Counted from the first letter of the stretch, positions 1 through 8,197 are shown. The stretch is 14,208 nucleotides of DNA from an uncultured Pirellulaceae bacterium (GCA_934255105.1 CAKQNH010000037.1:1-14208); one strand, 5' to 3'. A program made the numbers and translations. Notes: generated by a model not told the origin, from the sequence alone.

Positions 1-430
1 CATCGCCGGCTTGTACTCCCAGGCTCTTGAGGCCGTTGGCGAAGCGGCAGACCTCGCGATGCAGTTCGCTATAGGTCAACGTGCGCGCATCGCCGGGCTC
101 TCCCTCCCAGATGATGGCTTTGCGGTCACCCAAGCCCTCGGAAATCTGCTTGTCCAAACAGTTGTAGCTGGCATTCGTCTTGCCGCCAACGAACCATCGC
201 GCGTCGGGACAATCCCACTCCAGCGTCTTCGTAAATGGCTCGAACCAGTGCAGATGTTCTTTGGCTTCGGCAGCCCAAAACGCCTCGGGATCAGCGGCTG
301 CGCGGTCGTAAAGCTGCTGGTACTCTTCCTGACTTTTGATAAGCGCCTGCGAGGAAAACTCTGCACTCGGTGGGAAGAGACGGTCTTCCACCATGACTGT
401 ATCGATACGCCCGTCGCCTTGCCCGCTCAT
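1..430 (-). CDS. acs: Acetyl-CoA synthetase, N-terminal fragment (runs off left edge)
   Basis: AMP-forming acetyl-CoA synthetase activates acetate with ATP and CoA to acetyl-CoA through acetyl-AMP in the cytoplasm. Only the first 143 codons are present, because the frame stays open to base 1. The visible part matches the family's N-terminal domain: VEDRLFPPSAEF near residues 14-25, an EEY...FW segment near 35-52, WFEPF near 62-66, then WFVGGKTNASYNCLD near 79-93 and the start of the AMP-binding domain (DRKAIIWEGEPGDARTLTY). The ATG at 430 is preceded by GGGAG with 9 bases of spacing, which supports this start. It lies 224 bases beyond the end of lepA on the same strand, so it probably has its own promoter. 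The identification is firm for the acyl-CoA synthetase family. Propionyl-CoA synthetase cannot be fully excluded from the N-terminus alone. Confidence 0.9.
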   Translation of the reverse strand, partial: MSGQGDGRIDTVMVEDRLFPPSAEFSSQALIKSQEEYQQLYDRAAADPEAFWAAEAKEHLHWFEPFTKTLEWDCPDARWFVGGKTNASYNCLDKQISEGLGDRKAIIWEGEPGDARTLTYSELHREVCRFANGLKSLGVQAGD

Positions 431-480
431 GCACTAATTCTCCCAAACATGGATCAACTGTAAACTAAGTTATCTCAAAA

Positions 481-527
481 GTTTGCGGCGCGCGACGAAT
501 GAAAAGTTCGCAACGCGCGACGAATGA
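481..527. repeat. Direct repeat, two 22-base copies, period 25
   Basis: Two copies, 481-502 and 506-527, are separated by AAA and agree at 19 of 22 positions. They share the core CGCGCGACGAATGA with differences only in the first eight bases. They lie 50-100 bases upstream of the acs start, in the lepA-acs gap, where promoter or operator sites would be expected. Their role is not known. They may be operators or a dispersed repeat. Confidence 0.6.
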
Positions 528-654
528 CTGCCCAGATGGTCGAGCACCTACTCAGTGGTGCCCAGAGTAATCGAGAACGAGTATAGCCATTATTGCAGGA
601 ATTGCAGGGCGCTGGCGGCCAAAAAACGGCCTTTATACGTGCGACCCCGCATGA

Positions 655-2478
655 CTATTCGTTGCCAGTGTCCAGGATGGCCATAAATGCTCGTTGGGGA
701 ATATCTACTGAGCCGATACTCTTCATGCGTTTTTTCCCCTCCTTCTGCTTAGCCCATAGCTTGCGTTTGCGGGAAATATCGCCGCCGTAGCATTTGGCGG
801 TGACGTTTTTGCGCAGAGCTGGTTTGGTCTCGCGGGCGATCACGCGCGAGCCGATAGCGGCTTGCACAGCCACCTCGAACATGTGGCGGTCGATCTCCTC
901 TTTGAGCTTCTTGACCACCGCGCGACCACGGCGATCCGCATCGCGTCGGTCGCAGATCACGCTCAACGCATCCACTCGATTGGCGTTGACTAGGATGTCC
1001 ATCCGCACTAGATCGCCGGCTTCATATCCCAGCAATTCATAGTCCATCGTGCCGTAGCCGCGGGTTGCGCTCTTGAGTTTGTCATGCAGATCGTAGATGA
1101 CCTCGGCCAGCGGCAGGTCGTAGGTCACCATTGCCCGCGTGGCAGACAGGTACTCGGTCCCTTTCTGCAAGCCTCGCCGGTCTTGGCAAAGCTTGATGAC
1201 TTGTCCAATTTGATCTGTGGGGACGACAAAGTTGACCCGCACGATCGGCTGCCGGAACTCCTCGATGTCGCCCGAGTCGGGAACATCTTGTGGCTTGTGG
1301 ATCTCGACCAGCTCTCCCTTTTTATTGAGCACTTCGTAGGTCACGTTGGGAGCGGTTTGCACGAGGTCGACGTCGCATTCATTCTCCAGTCGCTGCTGCA
1401 CGATCTCCATGTGCAACAGGCCTAGGAAGCCGCAGCGAAAGCCGAACCCCAGCGCGTCGCTGGTCTCAGGTGCAAATTCGAAACTGGGATCATTGATGCT
1501 CAGCTTCTCTAACGCGTCGCGCAGCTCGCTGAAGTCCTGGCCATCGCTGGGGTAGAGACCACAGTAGACCATGCGTTTGGGCTGTAAGTAGCCCGGCAAG
1601 GGGTCGGCCGCTTTGGGGCCTGCATCGGTGACCGTGTCGCCGATATGCACATCTTTTAGCGATTTGATATTGCAGATCAGATAGCCCACTTGGCCAGCCT
1701 GGAGCATATCGATTGGCCGACGCTTGGGGATGAACTGGCCAATCTCCATCGCTTCGTATTCGGCCTTGGCTCGTGACAAGCGGATCTTTTGGCCGAGCTT
1801 GACGGTTCCTTGCATTAAACGCACGTAGGTGATCGCCCCACGAAAATCGTCGTAGTGCGAATCGAACACCATCGCTTGTAGAGGCGCCTGGGGATCGCCG
1901 CTGGGAGGTGGCACGCGCTCTATAATGGCAGCCAACAGCTCCTCGATACCGATGCCTGCCTTGGCGCTACACTTGACCACTTCAAATGGATCGATCGATA
2001 GCGACTGCTCCATTTCGTCGATCACTTCGTCGACGCGAGCATAGCTCAAGTCAATTTTGTTGATGACCGGGATGATCTTCAGTTCGTGGTCCATAGCCGC
2101 GTAGGCGTTGGCCATCGTCTGGGCTTGGACCCCTTGAAAGGCATCGACCAGCAGCAGTGCCCCTTCGCAACAGGTCAGGCTGCGCGAGACTTCATACTGA
2201 AAATCGACGTGGCCGGGCGTATCGATCAGATTCAGTTCGTACAGTTCGCCTTTATAGGTGTACCGCAGCGTGACCGCCTTGGCCTTGATCGTAATTCCTC
2301 GCGACCGCTCAAGGTCCATGCCATCGAGCAACTGCTGCCGCATCTCGCGGATGGCCACGGTGCCGGTAAATTCGAGCAGTCGATCGGCCAGCGTGCTCTT
2401 GCCATGATCGATGTGGGCGATGATGCAAAAATTGCGAATGTGCGAAAGTGGTACCGGCGCTTCGTTCTTCTTGGACAG
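655..2478 (-). CDS. lepA: Elongation factor 4 (LepA), back-translocating GTPase, probable CTG start
   Basis: LepA (EF4) is a ribosome-associated translational GTPase that remodels stalled or mistranslocated ribosomes. With a start at 2478 it has 607 residues, near the usual 600. G motifs in order are AHIDHGKST (21-29), RGITI, DTPGH, NKID and SAK. The C-terminus carries the LepA-specific tail with AKCYGGDISRKRKL and QKEGKKRMK, followed by a DIPQRAF-like segment and TAG. No ATG, GTG or TTG occurs in this frame between an upstream TGA at 2751-2749 and a GTG at 2358, which lies after the P-loop (residue 41). Conserved coding (SHIRNFCIIAHIDHGKST) starts well before that GTG. The most likely initiator is CTG at 2478, seven bases after GGAG; ATC at 2481 is possible. 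The gene follows the ROK kinase by 56 bases and is probably co-transcribed with it. Confidence 0.95.
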   Translation of the reverse strand: MSKKNEAPVPLSHIRNFCIIAHIDHGKSTLADRLLEFTGTVAIREMRQQLLDGMDLERSRGITIKAKAVTLRYTYKGELYELNLIDTPGHVDFQYEVSRSLTCCEGALLLVDAFQGVQAQTMANAYAAMDHELKIIPVINKIDLSYARVDEVIDEMEQSLSIDPFEVVKCSAKAGIGIEELLAAIIERVPPPSGDPQAPLQAMVFDSHYDDFRGAITYVRLMQGTVKLGQKIRLSRAKAEYEAMEIGQFIPKRRPIDMLQAGQVGYLICNIKSLKDVHIGDTVTDAGPKAADPLPGYLQPKRMVYCGLYPSDGQDFSELRDALEKLSINDPSFEFAPETSDALGFGFRCGFLGLLHMEIVQQRLENECDVDLVQTAPNVTYEVLNKKGELVEIHKPQDVPDSGDIEEFRQPIVRVNFVVPTDQIGQVIKLCQDRRGLQKGTEYLSATRAMVTYDLPLAEVIYDLHDKLKSATRGYGTMDYELLGYEAGDLVRMDILVNANRVDALSVICDRRDADRRGRAVVKKLKEEIDRHMFEVAVQAAIGSRVIARETKPALRKNVTAKCYGGDISRKRKLWAKQKEGKKRMKSIGSVDIPQRAFMAILDTGNE

Positions 2479-2534
2479 GATGCTACTCCGCGTGGCTGAG
2501 CACGATTGTGGGAGGACTTTGGGGCGAGATTTTC

Positions 2535-3680
2535 TTACTGACTCTGAAGGTTCTGCCGCGCACAGGCGGCCGCTCCGATATAACCGGCATCTCCACCCAA
2601 GGCAGCGTAATCGATGTGGGTGCCAGCGGCGACGTTGGCAAAGGTCCGACGCTGGAATTCGTCGACCACTCCCTTCAGAAAACGCCTGCCGATGGGGCAG
2701 CTTGAGCCGCCGAAGTTCATCGCTCCGCCGAGCAAAACAATACCTGGGTCAATCAAGTGTACAGCAGTGGTAACTCCAACCCCCAAATAAAACGCCGCCT
2801 CGTCGACTAGTTCCAGGGCAAATCCGTCGCCGGCCTTGGCTGCCAGATAGACGTCTTTGGCCGTAATCTCGTCAGCGGCGGTATCGGTATAATCCTTGTC
2901 GGTGTCGTAATTCTCGCTGTGATGATCGGCGGATTGGCCACTACCCGAAAGCCCCTCTGCCGCAGCGGCGCGCAGCTCATCTAAGCGACACAGGGAGCTC
3001 TCTACGCCCGCCTGAACGCCGCGAGTCGCCTGGGCGGCAACGGCGCTGGCGCTGGCAAATGCCTCCAGTTGCCCACGTCCTCCCCCCCACACGCACAAGC
3101 GTGCATCGGGCCGACTGTCGACCACCATGTGTCCCATCTCGCTGCCGAAGCTATTGTTATTGATTCCATCGATCAGCCGTCCGTCGGCAATCAATCCCCC
3201 CCCTACACCGGTACCCAGCGTGAACAGCGCTAAACTTGTGTGGCCTGTCCCCGCACCAATCCAGGCTTCTCCCAACGCGGCCGCGTTGGCGTCGTTGATA
3301 AAGCTGACAGGTATCCCCAGCGCTTTCTCGAGCGCCGCCTGTGCGTAGAAGTTGAGCCAGCCAGGCAAGTTGGCTGGATCGAGCACACGCCCGTCACGCA
3401 GCGACATCGGGCCAGGAACTCCCAGACCGGCTGCGGCCACGTCGGACCAGGCCAGGCCCGCTTCCTGGGCAATGCGCTTGCAGGCTTCAGCCGCGCGGTC
3501 GATCGCCTGTTGAGCCGGTTGAGCGGCCCGCGTGCTAATGCTAGCAGTCCCCAGCGTTTGGCCTCGCTGATCGACTAGACCGATTTTGATATTGGTGCCC
3601 CCCACATCCACTCCCAGGAAAAACGGCTTTCCGGAAGCGCTAGTGGCGGACTGAGTGGAGGCTTGGGGTGCGGAGATCAT
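2535..3680 (-). CDS. ROK-family sugar kinase (glucokinase-like)
   Basis: ROK kinases phosphorylate hexoses such as glucose with ATP in the cytoplasm. The 381-residue protein shows the phosphate-binding motif GVDVGGTN (23-30), GVPGP (87-91), the catalytic segment FINDANAAALGEAW with base Asp130, LGTGVGGG (155-162) and the sugar/zinc motif GSEMGH (179-184). A second glycine-rich region, LIDPGIVLLGGAM, is near 309-321. The family zinc motif CxCGxxGCxE is degenerate here: at 196-206 one Cys remains, the others are Trp and Gln, and one residue is inserted. An Asp/Ser-rich segment at about 244-272 looks like a lineage insertion. The ATG start at 3680 has AGGA only one base away, so initiation signals are weak. 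There is no helix-turn-helix, so this is a kinase rather than a NagC-type repressor. The true sugar is unknown. lepA follows after 56 bases. Confidence 0.9.
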   Translation of the reverse strand: MISAPQASTQSATSASGKPFFLGVDVGGTNIKIGLVDQRGQTLGTASISTRAAQPAQQAIDRAAEACKRIAQEAGLAWSDVAAAGLGVPGPMSLRDGRVLDPANLPGWLNFYAQAALEKALGIPVSFINDANAAALGEAWIGAGTGHTSLALFTLGTGVGGGLIADGRLIDGINNNSFGSEMGHMVVDSRPDARLCVWGGGRGQLEAFASASAVAAQATRGVQAGVESSLCRLDELRAAAAEGLSGSGQSADHHSENYDTDKDYTDTAADEITAKDVYLAAKAGDGFALELVDEAAFYLGVGVTTAVHLIDPGIVLLGGAMNFGGSSCPIGRRFLKGVVDEFQRRTFANVAAGTHIDYAALGGDAGYIGAAACARQNLQSQ

Positions 3681-3699
3681 GTCCTAAATACCGTGGGGG

Positions 3700-3717
3700 C
3701 TATGAGTGCTATGAGTA
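3700..3717. repeat. Short tandem repeat, two 9-base units
   Basis: CTATGAGTG followed by CTATGAGTA lies 20-37 bases upstream of the ROK kinase start. It may be a binding site within the ROK promoter or leader, or chance. No clear sigma70 boxes could be assigned. Confidence 0.35.
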
Positions 3718-3775
3718 TTGCAGTGTCGTGTTTCGTGGATAGGCAGTAAATGTAGAGCGCCGCACGCTGTCAGTA

Positions 3776-3839
3776 GTAGCGGAAGTCGCCAAGACTTTCG
3801 GCCAGGGGAGGTGCCGAAACCGTTGGCGAGTTCCGCTAC
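3776..3839. repeat. 64-base nested inverted repeat (large hairpin)
   Basis: The left arm is 3776-3802 and the right arm 3813-3839, with a 10-base loop (CAGGGGAGGT). Pairing segments are GTAGCGGAA with TTCCGCTAC, TCGCCAA with TTGGCGA, and TTTCGGC with GCCGAAA. They are broken by one G/G mismatch and a 3-by-3 internal loop (GAC/CCG), giving 23 of 27 pairs. It lies between the divergent ROK and PVC-protein genes. It has no T-run, so it is not a typical terminator. It most resembles a REP-like dispersed palindrome, or a structured element shared by both promoters. Confidence 0.75.
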
Positions 3840-3898
3840 GCAAGTGAATTTATGTCCTGGAAAGGCGAACAGTATAAGGCATCGGCAAAATTTTTGTG

Positions 3899-3928
3899 TT
3901 GACCTCGCCAGCGGATTTACGCTATGTC
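3899..3928 (+). promoter_or_regulatory. Possible sigma70-type promoter for the PVC heme protein
   Basis: TTGACC at 3899-3904 resembles a -35 box. After an 18-base spacer, TATGTC at 3923-3928 is a moderate -10 box. The start site would be near 3935, about 90 bases upstream of the chosen ATG at 4025. This is a motif match only. An alternative GTG start at 3896 would lie upstream of this promoter, which argues against that start. Confidence 0.3.
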
Positions 3929-4024
3929 CATAAGACCGCTAGAAATCGGCTACCAGGTTCCGCGACGGGGACACTTTATTTGACTTCCATTACCCGTGGT
4001 GTCCAGTGCAATAAGTTTAAGATT

Positions 4025-7000
4025 ATGTGCAGCCCAATTATGCTCAACTCCACTTTGCTCGGTCGGTGTCACGCTCGTTTTCAATGGTCCAGCTTGGTGC
4101 TGCTCTGCCTGGCCTACTGCTGTCACCCTTGGGCGCTGGCTGGCGCCCAGGAGGCGCAGTGGATCTGGTCGCCCGAGCACCCGCCAGGTCAAGCTACCGA
4201 GGGTGACTGTTACTTCCGCAAGACATTGCAGTTAGGTGCCGTCGAGCAGGCGACGGTAACGATCACGGCCGACGACAGCTACGAACTGTTCATCAATGGT
4301 CGCCGTGTCGGAGCGGGCAATTCAATTCGGCAAATGGAACAATACGACGTGACAGGTGTGTTGGTTCGTGGACGCAATGTGATCGCGGTCCGCGTGAACA
4401 ATAGTTCGCCCGGTCCCGCCGCACTAGCGGCCCGCGTACTGGTCAAGCCCAAGGAATCGGCGTCGCAGTCGCAGTCGTCGGCTTGGCGGAGCTACTCGAC
4501 CGACGACTCGTGGCGCACCGAGATTGAGCCAGCGGGCAATTGGACGGCCAGCGCCATGGACGACAATCGCTGGAAGCCGGCACAAATGTATGGCTTGCTT
4601 GGTGAAACCGCCCCGTGGGACCGGCGCGAAGAGGTCAGCCCCACTTCGACTTCTGAAAATCAGCGATTCCGGATCAGCAGCGAATTCGCGGTTGAGGAAA
4701 TTTTGGGAGACGACGTCACAGGTTCGCTGGTCAATCTAGCTTTCAATGAATTTGGTCACATGATCGCCGCCCAAGAACAGGGCCCGCTACTGCTGCTGTA
4801 CGACAGCGACAAAGACGGTGTGATCGACAAGAAACGCGACTATTGCGATTTGGTGCAGGGAATTCAAGGCATTCTGCCTCTCAACGGCGACGTGTACGTC
4901 AGTGGCCTGGGGCCTGATGGACTGGGTATCTACCGCTTGGTTGACAAGGATCGCAATGGGGCTTTGGAAGAAGCCCATAAGATCGTCAGCTTCAAAGGTG
5001 AAATGAGCGAGCACGGTGCGCACGCTTTGACGTTGGGGCCCGACGGGCGGATCTACTGCGTGTTGGGGAATCACGTTAGCTACGACGGCCAGTTCGCCGA
5101 CACGAGCCCGCTGAAGACAACTTATGAGGGGGACTTGGTCGGCCCGCGGCACGAAGATCCGGGTGGCCACGCCGCCGGCATTAAAGCTCCCGGCGGTACC
5201 GTGATCCGCTTTGATACGGAGGGCAAGTCGGTTGAACTGGTGGCCGGCGGTCTGCGCAATGCCTACGACTTAGTGTTCCACCCCAATGGCCGATTGTATG
5301 TCCATGACAGCGACATGGAGTCCGACGAGGGATCGGTTTGGTATCGGCCTACTAGCCTGTACGAGGTGAGTGAAGGAGCCGAGTTCGGCTGGCGCAGTGG
5401 TTGGGCCAAATGGCCCAATTACTTCTACGATCGATTGCCGGCACTACTGGAGACTGGTCGCGGATCGCCCACGGGCGCATGCGTCTACGACCACGTCATG
5501 TTCCCGCTGCGCTATCATGGCTGCCTATTTTTGGCCGACTGGACCCAAGGTCAAATACTGAGCGTCAAACTGGCCGAAGACGGCAGCCCGCAATCGGAGG
5601 TCTTTGTCCAAGGACAGCCCCTGAACGTTACCGACTTGGCCGTCGGTCCCGACGGCTGGCTCTACTTCTGCACCGGTGGCCGCGGAACGAAGGGGGGCAT
5701 CTATCAGGTGCGCTGGTTGGGCGATGTCCCAGCCGCTTTGAAAGATTCTGGCGACGGGGTCGCTCGAGCGGTTAAGCAGCCTCAATTGGATGCCCCATTT
5801 TCGCGCCAAGCCATCGCCGCACTCAAACGCGAACTGGGTAGCGCGTGGCCCGAAGCGATCGCCGGAGTCGCTTTCAGCGATGACAACCCAGCCAAATTCC
5901 GCCTGCGCGCGCTGGAGGTCATGCAGTTGTTCGGCCCCACGCCCAGCTCCGAACTGCTATTGTCGCTAACCAACAGCTCTAGCGAATCCGTCCGCGTGCG
6001 AGCGACTCAGTTGCTGGGACTAGTGAAAGACAACCACCGCGTGATCGAGCCGCTGGCTGACCTGCTGGCGGACAAAGAACCGCGCGTGCAGTATGCCGCT
6101 TGTGAATCGCTGCTGCGCTGCGCCGAGCTGCCATCCAGCCAGCGTCTGCTACCAAGTCTGACTACAATGCTGGCCAGTCCCGATCGCCGCCTGGCTTGGT
6201 CCGCGCGACGATTGCTTGAGCGACTGCCCGAAGAGGATTGGCAATCGAGCCTCCTGGCTCACGGCGACCAACGCGTGCGGCTTCAGGCCGGCCTGGCACT
6301 CGCCATTGCAGCCCCCACGACTGAGAATGGTCGAGCGATTCTAGCGATGTCGCGCACCATGCTGGCCGGCTTTGTCAGCGATCGCAATTATGCCGATCTG
6401 CTGCGATTGCTGCAGGTCACTCTGCATCGCTGCGAACTGCCCGAGGACGAGCTTACAAAACTGTCGGCCGTGTTGGTGGCCGATTTCCCCGTGGCGGAGC
6501 CTGTTCTCAATCGCGAGTTGTTTCGCCTGTTGACCTATCTCAATGCCGAGGAAGCCGTCCCTATCGCAATTGGCCTGCTTCAATCCGACGCCGAATTGTC
6601 CGAACGAATGCACATCGCCATGCACTTGGCATCATTTAAACGCAACTGGACCGCCGCCGAACGCCATGCCATCGTGAAGTTCTTTGAAGAGACTCAGTCG
6701 AGCGATTCGGGAAGCAGCGTGCCGTTGTACGTCATGAATATCACTCGTGAACTCTGCCGCGACCTGCCGCTGGAGCAGGCTCGGATCTTCGTGTCGGAGG
6801 GTGCCAAATGGCCCAATGCGGCCCTCGTGTCACTCTTCAGCTATCCTGAGAAATTGAACGCCAGCGATTTGTTGACATTGCGGAAGCTGGACCAAGCCAT
6901 CGACCAACCGGGTTTTGACGGCGAGCAGTACAAGCGACTGAAGACCGGCATCGTGGCCATCCTGTCGCAGAATGGCGACTCCGAATCGTTGGCCTATCTC

Positions 7001-7897
7001 CGCGAGATCTGGATCCGCAGTCCCGAACGCCGCCAAGCGGTAGCGCTTGGGCTGGCCCAGCAGCCGACCGATGAAGATTGGGATTACCTGGTGCGCAGCC
7101 TCCCGGTACTCGAGACGTTTGCCGTGACTGAAGTCATGCAGGCACTCTGCACGCTGGCCACCGCGACGGATGATCCACAAGCATTTCGTCAAGTCATTTT
7201 GCACGGTTTGCAGATGGAACAGGATGCAGAGAGTCCAGCCGCACCGCTCAAGCTCCTGCGCTATTGGACGGGGGAGAACCACACCACGCTGGCCGAGTGG
7301 CAAGCGTGGTACGCTGACCGCTTTCCCGATAGTCCCGAGGCTAAGTTGCCAGAGTTAGAGCAGCGATCGCCCTGGAGCATCGACACATTGAACGAGTACT
7401 TCCTGTCGAGCGATGGACGCAAAGGGGACTTGGCCCATGGGCAGGCCGTCTTTGAACGCGCGACCTGTAGTGCTTGCCATCGCATGGGTTCCACCGGGAC
7501 CGCCATCGGACCCGATTTGACTGCCATCGCCAAACGCTTTACTCGCAAAGAGGTTTTGGAATCGATCCTATTCCCATCGCACAGCGTCAGCGACCAGTAC
7601 CGCACGCATCGCGTGCTGACCATCGAGGGGCAAGTCGTCAGCGGCCAAGTCGCCAAGAATTCCGACGGCACATTGACGGTGCGGGATTCGAAGCTGCATG
7701 AGACGATCATCGCGGAGCAGGACGTCGATGAGATGAAGCCTAGCAAAACGTCGCTCATGCCCAGCGGTCTATTGGACACGCTGAGCGCAGCGGAGATCCG
7801 CGACTTATTGGCGTATATGGGCTTCGTTCCTCCGCAGTCGCAAAATCCGGAGCAGCAGCAGACCGCCAATCGCTCCGAAGAAACCAGAATCCGCTGA
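4025..7897 (+). CDS. Secreted PVC-type propeller/HEAT/cytochrome c (heme-binding) protein
   Basis: This is a large exported protein of a type greatly expanded in Planctomycetota, probably an oxidative enzyme acting on sugars or polyols; its substrate is unknown. From the ATG at 4025 it has 1290 residues. A signal peptide covers about 1-41, with a hydrophobic stretch SSLVLLCLAYCC and an ALAGA cleavage region. Residues about 44-140 form a beta-sandwich-like domain similar to the N-terminal carbohydrate-binding domain of alpha-L-rhamnosidases (QWIWSPEHPP, DDSYELFINGRRVG). About 216-568 is the PVC dehydrogenase-like propeller, containing calcium-loop-like DSDKDGVID and DKDRNGALE. About 585-1090 is alpha-helical with HEAT-like repeats. 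About 1130-1267 is the planctomycetal heme-binding domain with CSACH at 1148-1152 and a likely axial Met in LMPSGLLDTL (about 1245). The frame is open back to a GTG at 3896, but that extension does not resemble a signal peptide. ATG at 4040 is also possible. No good ribosome site is seen. Confidence 0.9.
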   Translation: MCSPIMLNSTLLGRCHARFQWSSLVLLCLAYCCHPWALAGAQEAQWIWSPEHPPGQATEGDCYFRKTLQLGAVEQATVTITADDSYELFINGRRVGAGNSIRQMEQYDVTGVLVRGRNVIAVRVNNSSPGPAALAARVLVKPKESASQSQSSAWRSYSTDDSWRTEIEPAGNWTASAMDDNRWKPAQMYGLLGETAPWDRREEVSPTSTSENQRFRISSEFAVEEILGDDVTGSLVNLAFNEFGHMIAAQEQGPLLLLYDSDKDGVIDKKRDYCDLVQGIQGILPLNGDVYVSGLGPDGLGIYRLVDKDRNGALEEAHKIVSFKGEMSEHGAHALTLGPDGRIYCVLGNHVSYDGQFADTSPLKTTYEGDLVGPRHEDPGGHAAGIKAPGGTVIRFDTEGKSVELVAGGLRNAYDLVFHPNGRLYVHDSDMESDEGSVWYRPTSLYEVSEGAEFGWRSGWAKWPNYFYDRLPALLETGRGSPTGACVYDHVMFPLRYHGCLFLADWTQGQILSVKLAEDGSPQSEVFVQGQPLNVTDLAVGPDGWLYFCTGGRGTKGGIYQVRWLGDVPAALKDSGDGVARAVKQPQLDAPFSRQAIAALKRELGSAWPEAIAGVAFSDDNPAKFRLRALEVMQLFGPTPSSELLLSLTNSSSESVRVRATQLLGLVKDNHRVIEPLADLLADKEPRVQYAACESLLRCAELPSSQRLLPSLTTMLASPDRRLAWSARRLLERLPEEDWQSSLLAHGDQRVRLQAGLALAIAAPTTENGRAILAMSRTMLAGFVSDRNYADLLRLLQVTLHRCELPEDELTKLSAVLVADFPVAEPVLNRELFRLLTYLNAEEAVPIAIGLLQSDAELSERMHIAMHLASFKRNWTAAERHAIVKFFEETQSSDSGSSVPLYVMNITRELCRDLPLEQARIFVSEGAKWPNAALVSLFSYPEKLNASDLLTLRKLDQAIDQPGFDGEQYKRLKTGIVAILSQNGDSESLAYLREIWIRSPERRQAVALGLAQQPTDEDWDYLVRSLPVLETFAVTEVMQALCTLATATDDPQAFRQVILHGLQMEQDAESPAAPLKLLRYWTGENHTTLAEWQAWYADRFPDSPEAKLPELEQRSPWSIDTLNEYFLSSDGRKGDLAHGQAVFERATCSACHRMGSTGTAIGPDLTAIAKRFTRKEVLESILFPSHSVSDQYRTHRVLTIEGQVVSGQVAKNSDGTLTVRDSKLHETIIAEQDVDEMKPSKTSLMPSGLLDTLSAAEIRDLLAYMGFVPPQSQNPEQQQTANRSEETRIR

Positions 7898-8021
7898 GCT
7901 CATTCTTGGTCGGATTCATCATGGAGCACAAGGTTTGCACCGTCTTCGGCAGCAAAACTTCTCCGTATGCTTCCTTATGGAACAACTCTGTCCAGACTAG
8001 ATCTTGGGGTTGCAGCCTCAA

Positions 8022-8121
8022 TTGTAGAACGGTTGTCCCAACCGTTTTCCGAAGCAGTTGGCACAACTGCTTTGTAGAACGGTTGTCCCAACCGTTTTCC
8101 GAAGCAGTTGGGACAACTGCT
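8022..8121. repeat. BIME-like element: two tandem 50-base units, each with two hairpins
   Basis: Unit 1 (8022-8071) and unit 2 (8072-8121) agree at 49 of 50 bases; the difference is C at 8062 versus G at 8112. Each unit contains the perfect hairpin AACGGTTG-TCC-CAACCGTT and a second hairpin, AGCAGTTG-GGA-CAACTGCT in unit 2. The second hairpin is nearly the reverse complement of the first, so 8073-8126 is also one 54-base palindrome bounded by TGTAGA and TCTACA. The four positions where its arms differ form two compensated base-pair changes. It lies between convergent genes, the usual position of REP/BIME elements, and could terminate transcription in both directions. No RAYT transposase is present in the window. 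Confidence 0.85.
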
Positions 8122-8197
8122 CTACATCTGTACCACAAAATTAAAGTTGGACGGAGAACCAGCTTCCTGGATGGCTGGCGTTGATGCTCCTGTGCCT

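Noticed and set aside
594..650. Terminator after lepA from GGCC-AAAAAAC-GGCC
   Set aside because: The stem is only four self-complementary bases and is not followed by a clear T-run on the minus strand.
3896..4024. GTG-initiated N-terminal extension of the PVC heme protein
   Set aside because: The extension is not hydrophobic, would bury the signal peptide, and would start upstream of the candidate promoter; ATG 4025 or 4040 fits better.
7261..7869. Minus-strand 202-codon open frame
   Set aside because: It lies entirely antisense to the heme domain of the PVC protein, whose CxxCH and surrounding motifs are clearly real.
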